This document shows, one piece after another, positions 63,793-64,000 of a stretch of DNA of 64,000 bases. Every line of letters begins with the position of its first letter. Within the stretch, counting starts at the first letter, position 1. Origin of the DNA: Polyangiaceae bacterium (GTDB lineage Bacteria > Myxococcota_A > Polyangia > Polyangiales > Polyangiaceae); assembly GCA_020849655.1 (NCBI GenBank), contig JADLFU010000005.1, forward strand, positions 1-64,000, read 5' to 3'. The notes below the pieces were generated by a model that worked only from the letters and a program-made list of their open reading frames with translations, was not told the origin of the DNA and did not search any database. A program made the translations under genes and the position numbers.

Positions 63793-64000
63793 CGACTCGC
63801 CCGTCATCCGCGCCGAGATGCACGCCGAGAGGTGCGGCGGGACCTCCGGCCCCGTCGGCTCGACCCTCGCCGCGGCGATCTTCGTGTTCTCGTCGAGCGT
63901 CAGCGTCACGAGGACCGACGCGCCCTGCCCCGGCGAGCCGCACGCGACGCCCGCGTGGTGCGCGAGCGTCGAGAGCACACGCCCGAAGGCGTGGCGCGCG
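63733..64000 (-). CDS. Partial protein, C-terminal part (5' end outside window)
   Basis: The last 89 residues of a protein that begins beyond the window edge; the frame is open to 64000. Visible sequence includes HAFGRVLSTLAHHAGVACG, VLVTLTLDENTKIAAARVEP and a Pro-rich end (LPTPPPPRPPRD). The pattern of a TLDENTKI strand pair and a conserved-type Cys (SACISARM) resembles the C-terminal segment of TonB/AgmX-type or kinase-associated myxobacterial proteins, but I cannot name it. Its 3' end overlaps the subtilase gene by 60 bp on the opposite strand. Confidence 0.55.
   Translation of the reverse strand, partial: ARHAFGRVLSTLAHHAGVACGSPGQGASVLVTLTLDENTKIAAARVEPTGPEVPPHLSACISARMTGESLPTPPPPRPPRDVALVLDW

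Overview
The window is very GC-rich DNA (third codon positions almost always G or C) from what looks like a myxobacterium, most likely of the Polyangia/Sorangium side. The evidence is: four eukaryote-like Ser/Thr kinases in 64 kb; secreted Gly/Ala/Ser-linker proteins; two proteases with MYXO-CTERM-like tails (hydrophobic helix then Arg cluster); a Cys-rich surface protein; and an ElbD-like ether-lipid megasynthase. It is chromosomal and gene-dense. I saw no rRNA or tRNA gene, IS element, phage module or CRISPR array.

Layout. 1-1913: 3' end of a Gly-rich/Cys-rich secreted protein, then D-Ala-D-Ala ligase. 2050-5697: kinase, degenerate cyclase-like and ATPase/TPR fusion. 5761-12994 (minus): a three-gene, translationally coupled lipid operon (LarA-like protein, 1548-residue reductase/ligase/ACP/acyltransferase/SCP2 megasynthase, extended SDR), divergent from purD across a perfect 16-bp palindrome. 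13192-16413: purD, a metallo-beta-lactamase-fold protein and an orphan FecCD permease. 16408-29824: metallophosphoesterase, DUF4282 protein, kinases, a Cys-array surface protein behind a sigma54-type promoter, PDZ lipoprotein, methyltransferase, TonB-like protein, TVP38 protein, phosphatase, chlorite-dismutase-family protein. 29844-38257: ppk1, M15-like peptidase, ftsH, tilS, trypsin-like protease, HAD phosphatase. 38299-44254: secreted protein, alkylglycerone-phosphate-synthase-like flavoprotein and a tightly packed radical SAM/SPASM cluster with a 68-residue membrane peptide. 44333-53305: lipoprotein, cation P-type ATPase, kinase, TPR protein, ammonium transporter. 53321-64000: Omp85-type barrel, lipoproteins, a decayed lipoprotein locus, copper-monooxygenase-like lipoprotein, pyrB, a dapE-like gene and a subtilase.

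How the genes work together. Several sets are physically coupled by ATGA/GTGA stop-start overlaps: the lipid operon, MBL-permease, PDZ lipoprotein-methyltransferase, kinase-helical protein, protease-tilS-ftsH-M15 and the radical SAM cluster. Both known myxobacterial ether-lipid routes (an ElbD-like megasynthase and an AGPS-like flavoenzyme) are present 28 kb apart.

Control signals. Fourteen genes carry a TANNNT -10 hexamer, thirteen of them 7-14 nt before the start codon, which predicts leaderless or nearly leaderless transcripts. A few genes instead have a clear Shine-Dalgarno sequence (918, 19315, 37479, 51901). Three loci between 51.9 and 60.9 kb (amt, the lipoprotein at 56951, the dapE-like gene) look frameshifted or lack their own stop. 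These may be real decay or small indel errors in the assembly.

The best candidate for an undescribed system is the radical SAM/SPASM cluster at 41264-44254.
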